A DNA stretch of 64,000 bases, taken from positions 232,581 to 296,580 of the forward strand of contig DXHR01000003.1 of the NCBI GenBank assembly GCA_019113295.1, given 5' to 3'. The DNA comes from Candidatus Salinicoccus stercoripullorum (lineage in GTDB: Bacteria; Bacillota; Bacilli; Staphylococcales; Salinicoccaceae). Under the pieces are notes generated by a model that saw only the letters and a program-made list of their open reading frames with translations, was not told where the DNA came from and did not search any database. Both the position numbers and the translations under genes were made by a program. This document shows positions 37,250 to 47,300 of the stretch, piece by piece (positions within the stretch are counted from its first letter, which is position 1; each line of letters begins with the position of its first letter).

Positions 37250-39025
37250 ATGCAGGTTTTTAGAAAGCTTGGGTGGTTTTTCAAGAGGGAATGGAAAAGT
37301 TATGTCATGGGCATCATCATGCTTATACTCGTCGCTCTGATGGAACTCGTGCCGCCACAGGTGATCGGGTTTGTAATCGACCATATTACAGAGGATACTC
37401 TGACGGGCAGCATCCTGTTCCAGTATATTGCACTTCTGATCGGTGTAGCCATTGTTACATATGTAGTAAGATACTTCTGGCGCATCATGATTTTCGGGGC
37501 CAGCTACCGGCTCGGCAAAATTTTGAGGGATGGATTATACAGAAAATATTCTGAGATGAGTCCGGCGTTCTATCAGAAGCGGCGGACGGGCGACCTGATG
37601 GCACACGCCACCAATGATATCCAGGCAGTCCAGGCAACAGCCGGTGCAGGCATTCTGACGATTGCGGATTCAATGATTACAGGCGGAGCCGTACTGGTTA
37701 CGATGGCAGTCACAATCAGCCCCAAACTGACTCTGATTGCGATGATTCCGCTGCCGCTGATGGTGGTTCTCACCAGTTATTACGGGACATTACTCAATCG
37801 AGGATTCAAGAAGGCGCAGGCGGCATTCAGCCGTTTGAATGACAAGACACAGGAAAGTGTCGCAGGCATCAAAGTGACGAAAACTTTCGGTTATGAGGAG
37901 AGCGACCGTGAAGGTTTCCGCAGCCTGAGTGACGAAGTTGTCGAGAAGAATCTGAAAGTGTCGAAAGTGGATGCACTGTTCGATCCGACGATCATGTCGG
38001 TAATTGGGATGAGTTACTTCCTGTCCGTCCTGTTTGGTGCCCGGATGGTTATAGATGAAACAATTTCCATCGGGCAGCTGGTGACATTCACAACATATCT
38101 CGGCATGATGGTCTGGCCGCTTCTGGCACTGGGCTGGTTCTTCAACCTTATGCAGCGGGGAAAGGCGTCATACGACCGGATTGAGGAAGTCATGATGACA
38201 AGGAATGATATCGGTTCGGATTACAGGATAGAAGATGCTCCAGATGGTGATATAACATTCGATATCGGTGCCTTCAACTTCCCGGATGACGAAACGGCGG
38301 GATTGAGGGATATCAATTTCACTATTGAAAAAGGTATGACGCTCGGCATCGTAGGACGTACCGGTTCCGGCAAAAGCGCCCTCATCAGGCTCCTTCTCCG
38401 TGAGTTCGATACAGTGAATCCGGATGATATCATGTACGGCGGACATGCCATCCGGGACTATGATGTGAAAAATTTGAGGAGCCGGTTCGGCTATGTGCCG
38501 CAGGACCATTTCCTGTTTTCAGCAACCGTCAGGGGCAACATCGCGTTCAGCAATCCCGGATTGGATCACGGAACCATCAGCGGGGCGGCACGGCTCAGTC
38601 ATATACATGATGACATAGAATCATTCCCCAAAGGGTATGACACTGTGGTCGGGGAGCGCGGCGTGTCATTGTCCGGCGGCCAGAAACAGCGGATTTCCAT
38701 CGCCAGGGCGCTGGTCCTTGATCCCGAAGTGCTGATACTGGATGATTCGCTGTCCGCAGTGGATGCAGAGACCGAGGAAAGGATCCTCGCAAATATGCAG
38801 ACGGCCAGAGCCGGTAAGACGAATATCATTACAGCCCATCGTATGAGTGCCGTCAGCCATTCAGACCTGATCATTGTCATGGACAGAGGTACGGTAATCG
38901 AGCGCGGAACACACCGGGAACTGATGGGAGTACAGGGGTGGTACCATGATACCTACAACGCACAGGCGCTGCGCGAAGAACTGGAGAGTTCTCTCGATGA
39001 ACTTGTTGAAAGGGGGGATGATTAA
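37250..39025 (+). CDS. yheI: Heterodimeric ABC exporter, degenerate-site subunit (YheI/BmrC-like)
   Basis: 591-residue half-exporter. Start ATG 37250 gives MQVFRKLGWFFKREW, matching the YheI N-terminus; upstream G-rich GGGGGG is a usable ribosome binding site, while the longer frame from 37208 is poorly supported. Six membrane helices are followed by Walker A GRTGSGKSA, an intact signature LSGGQKQR and Walker B LILDDS with Asp replacing the catalytic Glu; the H-loop His is kept (ITAHRMSA). It overlaps its partner by one base. This is the second such pair in the window and is only distantly alike to the first. Confidence 0.9.
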   Translation: MQVFRKLGWFFKREWKSYVMGIIMLILVALMELVPPQVIGFVIDHITEDTLTGSILFQYIALLIGVAIVTYVVRYFWRIMIFGASYRLGKILRDGLYRKYSEMSPAFYQKRRTGDLMAHATNDIQAVQATAGAGILTIADSMITGGAVLVTMAVTISPKLTLIAMIPLPLMVVLTSYYGTLLNRGFKKAQAAFSRLNDKTQESVAGIKVTKTFGYEESDREGFRSLSDEVVEKNLKVSKVDALFDPTIMSVIGMSYFLSVLFGARMVIDETISIGQLVTFTTYLGMMVWPLLALGWFFNLMQRGKASYDRIEEVMMTRNDIGSDYRIEDAPDGDITFDIGAFNFPDDETAGLRDINFTIEKGMTLGIVGRTGSGKSALIRLLLREFDTVNPDDIMYGGHAIRDYDVKNLRSRFGYVPQDHFLFSATVRGNIAFSNPGLDHGTISGAARLSHIHDDIESFPKGYDTVVGERGVSLSGGQKQRISIARALVLDPEVLILDDSLSAVDAETEERILANMQTARAGKTNIITAHRMSAVSHSDLIIVMDRGTVIERGTHRELMGVQGWYHDTYNAQALREELESSLDELVERGDD

Positions 39026-40797
39026 TGGAGGAGGATACGTTCAACCTCACTTTCAATGATCAGAAAAGGGTGCTCATCCGCCTGATGAAGTATACATTGC
39101 CGTTCAGGAAGATTCTTCTGGCAGGATTCCTGATGCTCATCACTTCGACGGTGGCGGGTGTCGCGACCCCTTATATCGTGATGATTTTCATCGATGAATA
39201 TCTGACGCCGGGAGTCTTTCCGGAATCCGATATCACCTGGCTCATCATCATTTTCTTCGTAGTGCAGGCAGTCGGAGCCGTCACGACATACATGCAGATC
39301 TATCTTTTCCAGTATCTTGCGTTCAGGGTCATCCAGCAGCTGAGGATCGATGCGTTCAGGAAGATCGGCCGGCTCGGCATGCATTATTTTGACAAGGTGC
39401 CGGGGGGCAGTGTGGTTTCAAGGCTCACCAATGATACAGAGGCGATTGTCGAGATGTTCATCGGTGTACTGGCGACGTTCCTCATGGCATTCTTCATGGT
39501 GAACTCCAGTTTCATCATGATGTTTGTGCTGGATTTCAAACTGGCATTGTTTGCGCTCATGTTCATGCCGGCCATCGTATTGATACTTGCAGTCTACCGC
39601 AGGTATTCCGCCAATTTCTTCTCGCATGCGAGACAGCTTCTCAGTGACCTGAATGCAAAACTTGCAGAAGGTATTGAGGGCATGAAGATCATCCAGGTCT
39701 TCAACCAGGAGAAGCGGCTCAGGAATGAATTTGAGCAGATCAACGAAATGCACTACCAATACAATATGAAAAACGTAAAGCTCGACGGACTGCTTCTGCG
39801 GCCCGCAATCAGCATGATCAGTGTTCTGGCGATTGCGCTGATCCTGTCGTATTTCGGACTCCTGAGCTTCGGAGGCACCGTCACTGCAGGTGTGGTCTTT
39901 GCATTTCTCCAGTACATGGAACGCTTTTTCGAACCGATCAACCAGGTCAGCCAGAATCTGAATATTTTCCAGCAGGCACTGGTATCAGCAAGCAGGGTGT
40001 TCGCCCTGATCGATGACGGTCGCGTGGAGCCTGCACAGAATGAAAATAAAAACTGTGCCATCACAGACGGCAGGATCGAGTTCAGGAATGTCACTTTCAG
40101 CTATGACGGCAAAATGGATGTCCTGAAAGACATTTCATTCACAGCAGAGCCCGGGCAGACGGTGGCGCTGGTCGGCCATACCGGCTCAGGAAAAAGTTCG
40201 ATCATCAACCTGTTCATGCGGTTCTATGAATTTGAAAAAGGGGAAATACTGATTGACGGACAGTCGATCAGAAAACTGCCGAAAAAGGAGATGAAGGAGA
40301 AGATTGGACTTGTGCTCCAGGATCCCTTCATTTTCTACGGTACGGTGGAATCGAACATACGGCTGTACCATCCGGATATGTCCTTCGTACAGGTGGAGGA
40401 GGCGGCGCGGTTTGTAAGGGCGGATAAGTTCATAAAGAAGCTGTCTGGTGACTACAGCCACAGAGTGATAGAAAAGGGCAGTGCGTTCTCAAGTGGCGAA
40501 CGCCAGCTCATCGCCTTCGCAAGGACCATGGCGATGGATCCCAAAATCCTGATTCTGGATGAGGCGACCGCAAACATCGACTCTGAAACTGAGGAGGAGA
40601 TTCAGAAGTCCCTTGAAAAAATGCGGGAAGGCCGGACGACTATCGCGATTGCACACAGACTCTCGACCATACAGGATGCCGACCAGATCATCGTCCTGAA
40701 CCGCGGCGGAATTGCCGAAAGGGGCACGCACGATGAACTCATCAGGGCCGGCGGCATCTATCACAAGATGTATCAGCTGCAGAACGGACAGGGGTAA
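39025..40797 (+). CDS. yheH: Heterodimeric ABC exporter, catalytic subunit (YheH/BmrD-like)
   Basis: 590-residue partner. It has six membrane helices with the coupling motif MHYFDKVPGGSVVSRLTNDTEAI, Walker A GHTGSGKSS, Walker B LILDEATAN with the catalytic Glu and H-loop IAHRLSTI. The signature is altered to FSSGERQ. Together with the upstream subunit it makes one canonical and one degenerate ATP site. The ATG lies within the stop of the upstream gene. Bacillus YheHI/BmrCD exports multiple drugs, but the substrate here is unknown. Confidence 0.91.
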   Translation: MEEDTFNLTFNDQKRVLIRLMKYTLPFRKILLAGFLMLITSTVAGVATPYIVMIFIDEYLTPGVFPESDITWLIIIFFVVQAVGAVTTYMQIYLFQYLAFRVIQQLRIDAFRKIGRLGMHYFDKVPGGSVVSRLTNDTEAIVEMFIGVLATFLMAFFMVNSSFIMMFVLDFKLALFALMFMPAIVLILAVYRRYSANFFSHARQLLSDLNAKLAEGIEGMKIIQVFNQEKRLRNEFEQINEMHYQYNMKNVKLDGLLLRPAISMISVLAIALILSYFGLLSFGGTVTAGVVFAFLQYMERFFEPINQVSQNLNIFQQALVSASRVFALIDDGRVEPAQNENKNCAITDGRIEFRNVTFSYDGKMDVLKDISFTAEPGQTVALVGHTGSGKSSIINLFMRFYEFEKGEILIDGQSIRKLPKKEMKEKIGLVLQDPFIFYGTVESNIRLYHPDMSFVQVEEAARFVRADKFIKKLSGDYSHRVIEKGSAFSSGERQLIAFARTMAMDPKILILDEATANIDSETEEEIQKSLEKMREGRTTIAIAHRLSTIQDADQIIVLNRGGIAERGTHDELIRAGGIYHKMYQLQNGQG

Positions 40798-40885
40798 ATG
40801 TCATAGAAAGTTCTAAAAACAAATGGATAAACTGTATAACCCCCCCATTGCATCTGATAGAATATCTATGAATGGAGGTAGTATC

Positions 40886-41590
40886 ATGGGCAATGAAGTA
40901 ACATTCCTCCTTGCATTCGGAGCAGGTGTCCTGAGTTTTATCTCGCCCTGTGTACTTCCGGTGTTTCCCGCGTTCGTCTCTTACATAACAGGGATGAGCT
41001 TCAATGAAGTGGAAAATAAAAAATTCAATGCAAGAGCGATATTCCATACACTTTTCTTCCTTGTCGGATTCAGTCTGGTCTATATAGCACTCGGTTTTGG
41101 AACAGCGTTCCTGGGCGGCGTTCTGATTGAACATTCGAATCTGATCCGGCAGCTGGGATCCATACTGATCATAATATTCGGTCTGATCATCACTGGAGTG
41201 CTTAATTTTGATTTCCTGATGAAAGACAGAAAAGTACAATTCAAAAACAGACCCTCGGGATTTGTAGGGTCGATCTTCATCGGCATGGCCTTTGCCGCAG
41301 GCTGGTCGCCGTGCAACGGGCCAATCATCGGTGCGATATTTGCAATGAGCGCCACCGAACCGAATAATGCCCTGGTTCTTATGATCGTCTACTGTCTCGG
41401 CTTTGCAGTGCCTTTCTTCATTTTGAGTTTCTTCGTCTCCCGCACACGCTGGATGCTGAAATATTCCAACAGCATCATGAAAGCCGGCGGTGTCATAATG
41501 ATTCTGATGGGAGTACTTCTGTACTTCGACGGACTGACACAGATCATCATCTGGCTGCAGCCGTTCTTCGGAGATTTCCAGGGGTTCTGA
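40886..41590 (+). CDS. ccdA: CcdA, thiol-disulfide electron-transfer membrane protein
   Basis: DsbD-like six-helix protein of 234 residues that passes electrons from cytosolic thioredoxin to extracytoplasmic thiol proteins, used in cytochrome c maturation. The two redox cysteines are in LSFISPCVLPVFPAF (near residue 25) and GWSPCNGPI. ATG 40886 follows TGGAGG; the frame could start earlier at 40823 but without a good site. It is one base before ccdC. A copper-delivery SCO1 lipoprotein is encoded 6 kb downstream. Confidence 0.92.
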   Translation: MGNEVTFLLAFGAGVLSFISPCVLPVFPAFVSYITGMSFNEVENKKFNARAIFHTLFFLVGFSLVYIALGFGTAFLGGVLIEHSNLIRQLGSILIIIFGLIITGVLNFDFLMKDRKVQFKNRPSGFVGSIFIGMAFAAGWSPCNGPIIGAIFAMSATEPNNALVLMIVYCLGFAVPFFILSFFVSRTRWMLKYSNSIMKAGGVIMILMGVLLYFDGLTQIIIWLQPFFGDFQGF

Positions 41591-41591
41591 T

Positions 41592-42071
41592 ATGGAAAAT
41601 ATACTATTCATAGCAGCTTCCATAATGGCTGTTTTCATGGGCATTGGAGCAATCATAATCAGGCAGAAGGCGGCGAAGCGGCCGCTCACGATGAAGAAAA
41701 TATTGATTCCGCCCGTCATGATGTCGACGGGTGCCCTGATGTATGTATTCCCATACTTCAGACTGACACCCGTGGAGATCGGGGAATCGGTCACAGTAGG
41801 CGCCGTCTTCTCCATATTGCTGGTGCTGACTACCAGATATGAAGAGAAGGACAGCGCGCTCTATGTAAAACAATCCAGACTTTTCCCGCTTATACTTGTC
41901 ACATTGCTTGCCCTGAGAATAATACTCAAATCGATCCTATCCATGAGCATCTCACCCGGAGAGATCGGCGGTATGTTCTTCCTGCTGGCATTTGTAATGA
42001 TTGTCATCTGGCGGCTCAGTATGTATATCCACCTGAGGGCATTCAAAAAGCAGCAGATCAGTTCATTCTGA
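41592..42071 (+). CDS. ccdC: CcdC family protein
   Basis: Membrane protein of 159 residues with four or five helices, KRPLTMKKILIPPVMMSTGALMY and VFPYFRLTPVE being characteristic of the CcdC/DUF1453 family. In Bacillus it lies in the ccdA operon but is dispensable for cytochrome c maturation, and its function is unknown. It starts 1 nt after ccdA, so they are co-translated. The final codons and the stop fall inside a strong terminator hairpin. Confidence 0.88.
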   Translation: MENILFIAASIMAVFMGIGAIIIRQKAAKRPLTMKKILIPPVMMSTGALMYVFPYFRLTPVEIGESVTVGAVFSILLVLTTRYEEKDSALYVKQSRLFPLILVTLLALRIILKSILSMSISPGEIGGMFFLLAFVMIVIWRLSMYIHLRAFKKQQISSF

Positions 42072-42086
42072 TCTGCTGCTTATTTT
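42048..42086. terminator. Bidirectional terminator overlapping ccdC and DUF2621 stops
   Basis: Perfect 14-bp stem AAGCAGCAGATCAG/CTGATCTGCTGCTT (42048-42061 and 42068-42081), 6-nt loop, then ATTTTTT; A run on the other side. The C-terminal codons of both convergent genes (to 42071 and from 42063) lie in it. Confidence 0.88.
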
Positions 42087-42557
42087 TTCTGTCTGCTCAA
42101 ATATAGAGAACTTCTGTTTTTCATCATCCGCATACTGGAACAGGTCTGCGTATGGCGTATAATCTATCTCCAGCTCATTGAGCTTTTTCTTCATGAATTT
42201 ATGGTCCCGTTTCGGCGTGGCAATGATATATCCCTTCATTATATGGTCCAGGGTGATCTCCTTCGCCCTGTCGTCCAGTGCAATCTTTGATATCCTTCCG
42301 GCAATGCGCTCTTTGGCCACATCCCTGAACAGCTCGGGCACAGGGGAAACCAGTTCATTCAGCAGAGCTTTCGATTCTTCGTCCCATAAGGGAAGAGCAC
42401 GCTGTATGTAATGGTCCTGCCAGTCGAGTTCACTGTAGCCATCCTCCCTGGGCAGCTTCTTTAAAAACTTCCTGAACATGAAATACCCGCCTATGGCCAT
42501 AAGCCCCAGCATGATGAAGGTCCACAGGACGATCAGCCATATAAAAATGTCGTTCAT
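42063..42557 (-). CDS. DUF2621 (YneK-like) membrane protein
   Basis: 164 residues: one N-terminal membrane helix (IWLIVLWTFIMLGLMAIGGYFMF), then a soluble charged domain with ELDWQDHYI, PVPELFRDVAKERIAGRI and GYIIATPKRDHKFMKKKL. This matches DUF2621, found next to ccdA/ccdC in Bacillus as YneK. The function is unknown. GGAGGTGAGC precedes the ATG on the minus strand. It converges with ccdC and overlaps it by 9 bases. Confidence 0.83.
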   Translation of the reverse strand: MNDIFIWLIVLWTFIMLGLMAIGGYFMFRKFLKKLPREDGYSELDWQDHYIQRALPLWDEESKALLNELVSPVPELFRDVAKERIAGRISKIALDDRAKEITLDHIMKGYIIATPKRDHKFMKKKLNELEIDYTPYADLFQYADDEKQKFSIFEQTEKISSRSE

Positions 42558-42648
42558 ATGCTCACCTCCTAGCCATTATAAGATTTAAAAGAATAATTGT
42601 CCATCTAACAATTTGTGTCGATATATGGTGTGAAAGGAGGTGGAGCAC

Positions 42649-42849
42649 ATGATCAAGAGCCTGAGTGCAAAGTTCTATTTCATTGAAGTCGATGATGAAG
42701 GTGAGGAAAGGCTGCGTTTCAGGTCCGTGAGGAACCTGGATACGAACGCAACGGATGAGAATATCAACACGCTTGCTGATATATATCAGAATTTGAGCAA
42801 TGATTTCTATCCGACAGTAGAAAAAGAAGAAGTATACGTAATCAAGTAG
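42649..42849 (+). CDS. DUF1659 protein
   Basis: Sixty-six-residue soluble protein MIKSLSAKFYFIEVDDEGEE, continuing RLRFRSVRNLDTNATDENI. It matches the short DUF1659 family. ATG 42649 is 9 nt after AAAGGAGG; a GTG at 42640 touches that site. Families DUF1659, DUF2922 and YvrJ commonly occur as a trio of tiny genes in Firmicutes and all are of unknown function. Confidence 0.8.
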   Translation: MIKSLSAKFYFIEVDDEGEERLRFRSVRNLDTNATDENINTLADIYQNLSNDFYPTVEKEEVYVIK

Positions 42850-42875
42850 ATTCAAAATCAAAGGAGGAATAACGA

Positions 42876-43088
42876 ATGGACAAGAAATTGGTTGTTGTAT
42901 TCAACACAGACGCAGACCGCCGTTTTACACTCAACATCAGTAATCCGGCTGATGATCTGTCTGAAGAGACGCTCCTCGAGGAAGCGGGGCGTCTCATCGC
43001 CACCAATGCACTCGCGCCGATGCAGGGCAAGCCGGTATCAGTATACTCTGCCAAAATAGTCGAGCAGAATGTCACTGAAATCATCTGA
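42876..43088 (+). CDS. DUF2922 protein
   Basis: Seventy residues, beta-rich, beginning MDKKLVVVFNTDADRRFTLN and ending YSAKIVEQNVTEII, a DUF2922 signature. AAAGGAGG lies about 8 nt before the ATG. It sits between the DUF1659 and YvrJ genes with gaps of 26 and 2 nt, so the three are one unit. The function is unknown. DUF2922 proteins have the look of small beta-sheet partners of DUF1659. Confidence 0.82.
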   Translation: MDKKLVVVFNTDADRRFTLNISNPADDLSEETLLEEAGRLIATNALAPMQGKPVSVYSAKIVEQNVTEII

Positions 43089-43090
43089 CC

Positions 43091-43210
43091 ATGGAGTGGG
43101 TTACACTGGTCAGCGATGTTGGATTTCCGGCTGTGATCACCTTCTTTCTCCTGTACAGGATGGAAAACAAACTGGATGATCTCATAATATCCATCAGAGA
43201 GCTGCACTGA
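43091..43210 (+). CDS. YvrJ-family small membrane protein (39 residues)
   Basis: A gene of only 40 codons: MEWVTLVSDVGFPAVITFFL followed by LYRMENKLDDLIISIRELH. The N-terminal half is one membrane helix with the conserved Gly-Phe-Pro. The C-terminal half is a short amphipathic helix. This is the YvrJ family layout. It starts 2 nt after the DUF2922 stop and is followed by a strong terminator, closing the trio. The function is unknown; phage-holin-like or membrane-anchor roles have been suggested only from size. Confidence 0.82.
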   Translation: MEWVTLVSDVGFPAVITFFLLYRMENKLDDLIISIRELH

Positions 43211-43214
43211 ACCG

Positions 43215-43249
43215 AACCGTCCCCGAAATTTACCCGGGGACGGTTTTTC
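43215..43249 (+). terminator. Terminator of the DUF1659-DUF2922-YvrJ unit
   Basis: AACCGTCCCC/GGGGACGGTT (43215-43224 and 43236-43245), then a T run. Confidence 0.88.
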
Positions 43250-43277
43250 TAGTATAATCATCTAGTGAGGTGTTGAT

Positions 43278-44396
43278 ATGAAAATTTTACATACAGCCGA
43301 CTGGCATATCGGCAGAAGGCTAAATGGAACCGATCTGCTTTCTGATCAGATGCATGTGCTTGATCAGCTGATCGAATATATAAAGAATGAAGAAATAGAC
43401 CTCTGTGTAATAGCGGGGGACGTTTTCGACAGGAGCAATCCGTCACAGGCAGCGCTTGAACTTGTCAATGAATATCTATACAGGATAAACATCGGACTCG
43501 GAGTCCCTGTGCTCGCCATCAGCGGAAATCACGATTCACGATCGAGGCTCGGCTACGGCAGCCGCTGGTTTGAGAAGAGCAATTATCATATGCGCACATC
43601 CATCGGGGATATACTGGATCCGGTAATCATCGATGACCACCATTTCTATATGGTCCCCTACATGGATGTCCTGGAGGCAAAGCAATATTTCAAGGATGAA
43701 TCGATTATTTCACATCATGATGTTTACCGTAAGGTTACAGGAGAAATCCGGAAGAGGATTGACCATGATGCCCGCAACATATTTGTCGGGCATATGTTCA
43801 TTTCGGATGCAAAGTCGAGTGATTCGGAACGGCCGCTCTCAATCGGTCTGTCCGAGGAAGTGGGGACAGATCTCTTCACGGACTTCGAACTGGTCCTCCT
43901 GGGCCACCTCCATCATCCATTTGCGATAGAGCATGACTCCATCTTCTACAGTGGTTCCCTGCTTAAATACTCATTTTCAGAAACAAGACAGCCCAAAGGG
44001 TTCAGAGTGATAGATACAGGAGAGGAGAATGAGTGCCGATTTGTACCGGCGGAATCGAAGTGTGATCTGGTTCACTACAAAGGCAGCTATGACGAGGTCA
44101 TCAATGAAAAGGTCGCATTCCGGGATAACAATGCATACTTCAAATTCGAACTTACGGGACTTGAAACAATCAAGGATCCGATGGCGAAGCTCAAGATGAT
44201 CTACCCGAACACCCTGGAGCTCCGCCCGGTAATCGAAACCCGGGAAAGCAGCATGAGCAAAGTGGACGTGAACCAATCAACTGACAGAGAGATTTTCGAT
44301 GCCTTCATCGCACAGGTGCACGGCACAGAACTCACAGCATATCAAGAGGATTTATTCAAACAATTATTCAAAGGTGATGCAGATGAAACCGATTAG
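43278..44396 (+). CDS. sbcD: Exonuclease SbcCD, subunit D
   Basis: Mre11-like nuclease of 372 residues. Metal-binding motifs are LHTADWHIGRRL, VIAGDVFDRSNPS, ISGNHDSRSRL, FVGHMFI and LLGHLHHPF. With SbcC it cuts hairpins and blocked DNA ends. GAGGTG precedes ATG 43278. It overlaps sbcC by 14 bases, giving coupled translation. Confidence 0.95.
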   Translation: MKILHTADWHIGRRLNGTDLLSDQMHVLDQLIEYIKNEEIDLCVIAGDVFDRSNPSQAALELVNEYLYRINIGLGVPVLAISGNHDSRSRLGYGSRWFEKSNYHMRTSIGDILDPVIIDDHHFYMVPYMDVLEAKQYFKDESIISHHDVYRKVTGEIRKRIDHDARNIFVGHMFISDAKSSDSERPLSIGLSEEVGTDLFTDFELVLLGHLHHPFAIEHDSIFYSGSLLKYSFSETRQPKGFRVIDTGEENECRFVPAESKCDLVHYKGSYDEVINEKVAFRDNNAYFKFELTGLETIKDPMAKLKMIYPNTLELRPVIETRESSMSKVDVNQSTDREIFDAFIAQVHGTELTAYQEDLFKQLFKGDADETD

Positions 44397-47300
44397 ACTG
44401 GATATGAAGTACTTCGGGCCGTTCGAAGATGAATCCATAGATTTCAGTTCCATAAAAGACAGAATGTTCCTGATCAGTGGCCGGACAGGTTCAGGAAAGA
44501 CGATGATCTTCGACGCCATCACCTACGCACTATACGGTACATTATCAACATCTGACAGGTTGGAAGGATCCGTCCGCAGCCAGTTTGCAACGGACGGTGA
44601 CATCAGCCGGGTGAAGCTGATATTTGAAATCCGCGGCAGGCAGTATACGGTGGAGCGGACGCTCAGTTATCAGAAAGAGGGCAGGAAAACACCGGTTCCT
44701 CCGAAAGCCGCCATATACGACGGAGACGGCGAAGTGCTTGAGGGCAGCATTAATGGTGTGAAAGAAAAAGTGATTGGCATCCTCGGGCTCGATGCCGATC
44801 AGTTCAGACAGATCCTCATTCTGCCGCAGGGGGAATTTAAGCGGCTGCTTGTATCCTCAAGTGAAAGCAAGCAGGAGATACTCCGGACTTTATTCAGAAC
44901 GGAGCGGTTTGTCCATTTCGAACTGCGGCTCAATGAACTGAAGAAGGAAAAATTGAAGGATATCGAGCTTGTCGAAAGCCGTATTGAAGAACTTTTCAAT
45001 ACGCTGAGTGCATCCGGGGACCCGGAACTGCAAAAGCTGATCGATGCTGAATATCCGACGGCGGCAAAGCGCTTGGCAGCAATCGATGAAATCGGTAATG
45101 CACTCGGTGACAGACATAGAAGACAGGAGGAAGCACTCCGGAAACTGAAGGAAGAGGCAGCGTTGCTCAGGGAAACGATCGGCCGCCGGGAATGGCATAA
45201 CGAGCAGGTTTTGAAACTGTGCCGTACGAAACAGGAACTGAAAGTCCATGAAGAAAAGGCCGCTGTGATAGAACGCCTTGAAAAGACCGTCAGACAGTAC
45301 CGGAAAGTGAAGACGGTTGAATACGAACTCCGTTCAGAGCAAGATCTCACAAAACAGAACGAGGAACTGAAAACGCGTATCAACAATCTCGACAGCCGGT
45401 TGAAAGAGCTGGAAACGTCAGGGGAAACTCTCAGGCAGTCTCTGGATAAGATCGGCCGGTACAGGGAAGCCTATAATAACCTTGTGAAATGGCTCAACAG
45501 GACAGAACGATTCACGGAGGATCCGAGATTCAGGGATATGGACGGTATGCTACAGTCAAAAATGAAAGAACAGCAAATCCTGTCTTCTGATATAAAGGAG
45601 CAGGAAGCGAAACATGCAGAAGTGAGTAAAGAGAATGACTCAACCCATTGGGATCACGAGGAGAGTGAAACCCTGAGAAATGAGAAATCAGCGTCCATTT
45701 CCGAGTCGCGGAAAATTCGTGATCATATTGAGCGGGAACAGAAAAACGCCGGATATGATGAGAAAAAAGAGGCGCTGGAAAAAGAAATTGCGGAACTCCA
45801 TAAAAAAGTGGAGGAGAGCGAAAGTGCAATCTCCAAAAAACAGGAATCCACGGGCAGCGTGTACGGTCCTGAGGACAAAGCGCATATCGAGCATCTCGCA
45901 GGACATTTGACGAAAGGCGGGGAATGTCCGGTTTGCAGGCAGACGGTTTCCGTCCTGCCCGGAGTGCGGGACTATATGAGTGAGGAAGACGAAGCGGAAT
46001 TCAAAGCGCTGGAGGCAGAGAAACAGGAATCGAACGACGCACTGGAAGCGGCGGAAAGGAATCTTGGAATCGTGGACGGCATACTGGGATCCATGGAACG
46101 GTTTGACACTAAAAGGCTTGAAAAAGACCTTGAAGCTGAGGAAAGGCGCCAGAATGAAATCCAGAAGAAGATCGATGACAATCATAAAAGATACGATAGG
46201 AAGAAACAGCTCGATGAAGAGGTGCGTAAACTTGAAAGCAGCATCAGCGAGGACAGGATCCGGTTAAATACTGTGGAAAATGCTGTTGAACAGCAAAAAT
46301 CACTCAAAAAGGAATTCAGCGAACAGACAGAGTTTGAAACCTGTGAGGAATTCCGGAGGGAGTTCCGGGAAAGGCAGCAGAAAGTGAAACGTTACGAGAA
46401 GCAGCAGGAGGAAGCCGAGCAGGAGAAACAGCGTCACCGGGAAGAGAAGTCGCGGCTTGAGGAAAACAGGGCAGCGGCCCGCAGACAACTTTCAGAAATA
46501 ACCGGGCAGCTGGAAAAAAACACCCATGTCATAGATGATTTCCTGCAAGATAGTGAATATGGTGACAGGGACACTCTGTTTTCCATCATCAAAAATACTG
46601 ATGTCGATGAAGATGAGGAGACGATAAGGTCATACCATACACAAAAGGATATTCTGAAGAGCCGGATAAATGATCTTGAAGCAGTTCTTGAGTCGACAGA
46701 AGAGATTCCGGTGGAGGAAGACAGAGAAAAGCTTAAAGCTCTGGACGAGGAAATAGAGGCGGGGACGAATGACGAGGCCCGTCTGTATGCACAGATTCAG
46801 CATAATGGACAGATAAGGGAAAAGATCAATGATTTCTCAGAGAAACATGAAGCTGAACTGATTGAGGCCGATGAACTGGCCGAGCTGGTGAATGCTGTGT
46901 CCGGTAAAAATGGACAAAAAGTATCACTTGAACGTTTTGTATTGACTTACTACCTGGACCGTATACTTCATATTGCCAATATCAGGCTGCTTGAGATGAC
47001 CAGCCACCGTTATGAGTTGAGGCGGAGTACAGGGAAAAGCAGCCGCAAGACAGGACTTGATATAGAAGTATTCGATTTCTACAATAATCGGGCAAGGCAT
47101 ATTTCATCACTTTCCGGAGGGGAGACATTCCAGGCTTCTCTCACACTCGCACTTGCCCTGAATGAAGCGCTGCAGCAGGAGTCCGGAGGCATCAGCCTTG
47201 ACACCATGCTGATAGATGAAGGGTTTGGCACACTCGACCCGGAAACGCTGGACATGGCAATCAGTACACTGATAGAACTGCAGACCAGCGGCAAGATGGT

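Noticed and set aside
40742..41815. 357-codon minus-strand frame opposite ccdA/ccdC
   Set aside because: It crosses the end of one gene and the start of two others; the translation has no recognisable fold and no Shine-Dalgarno.
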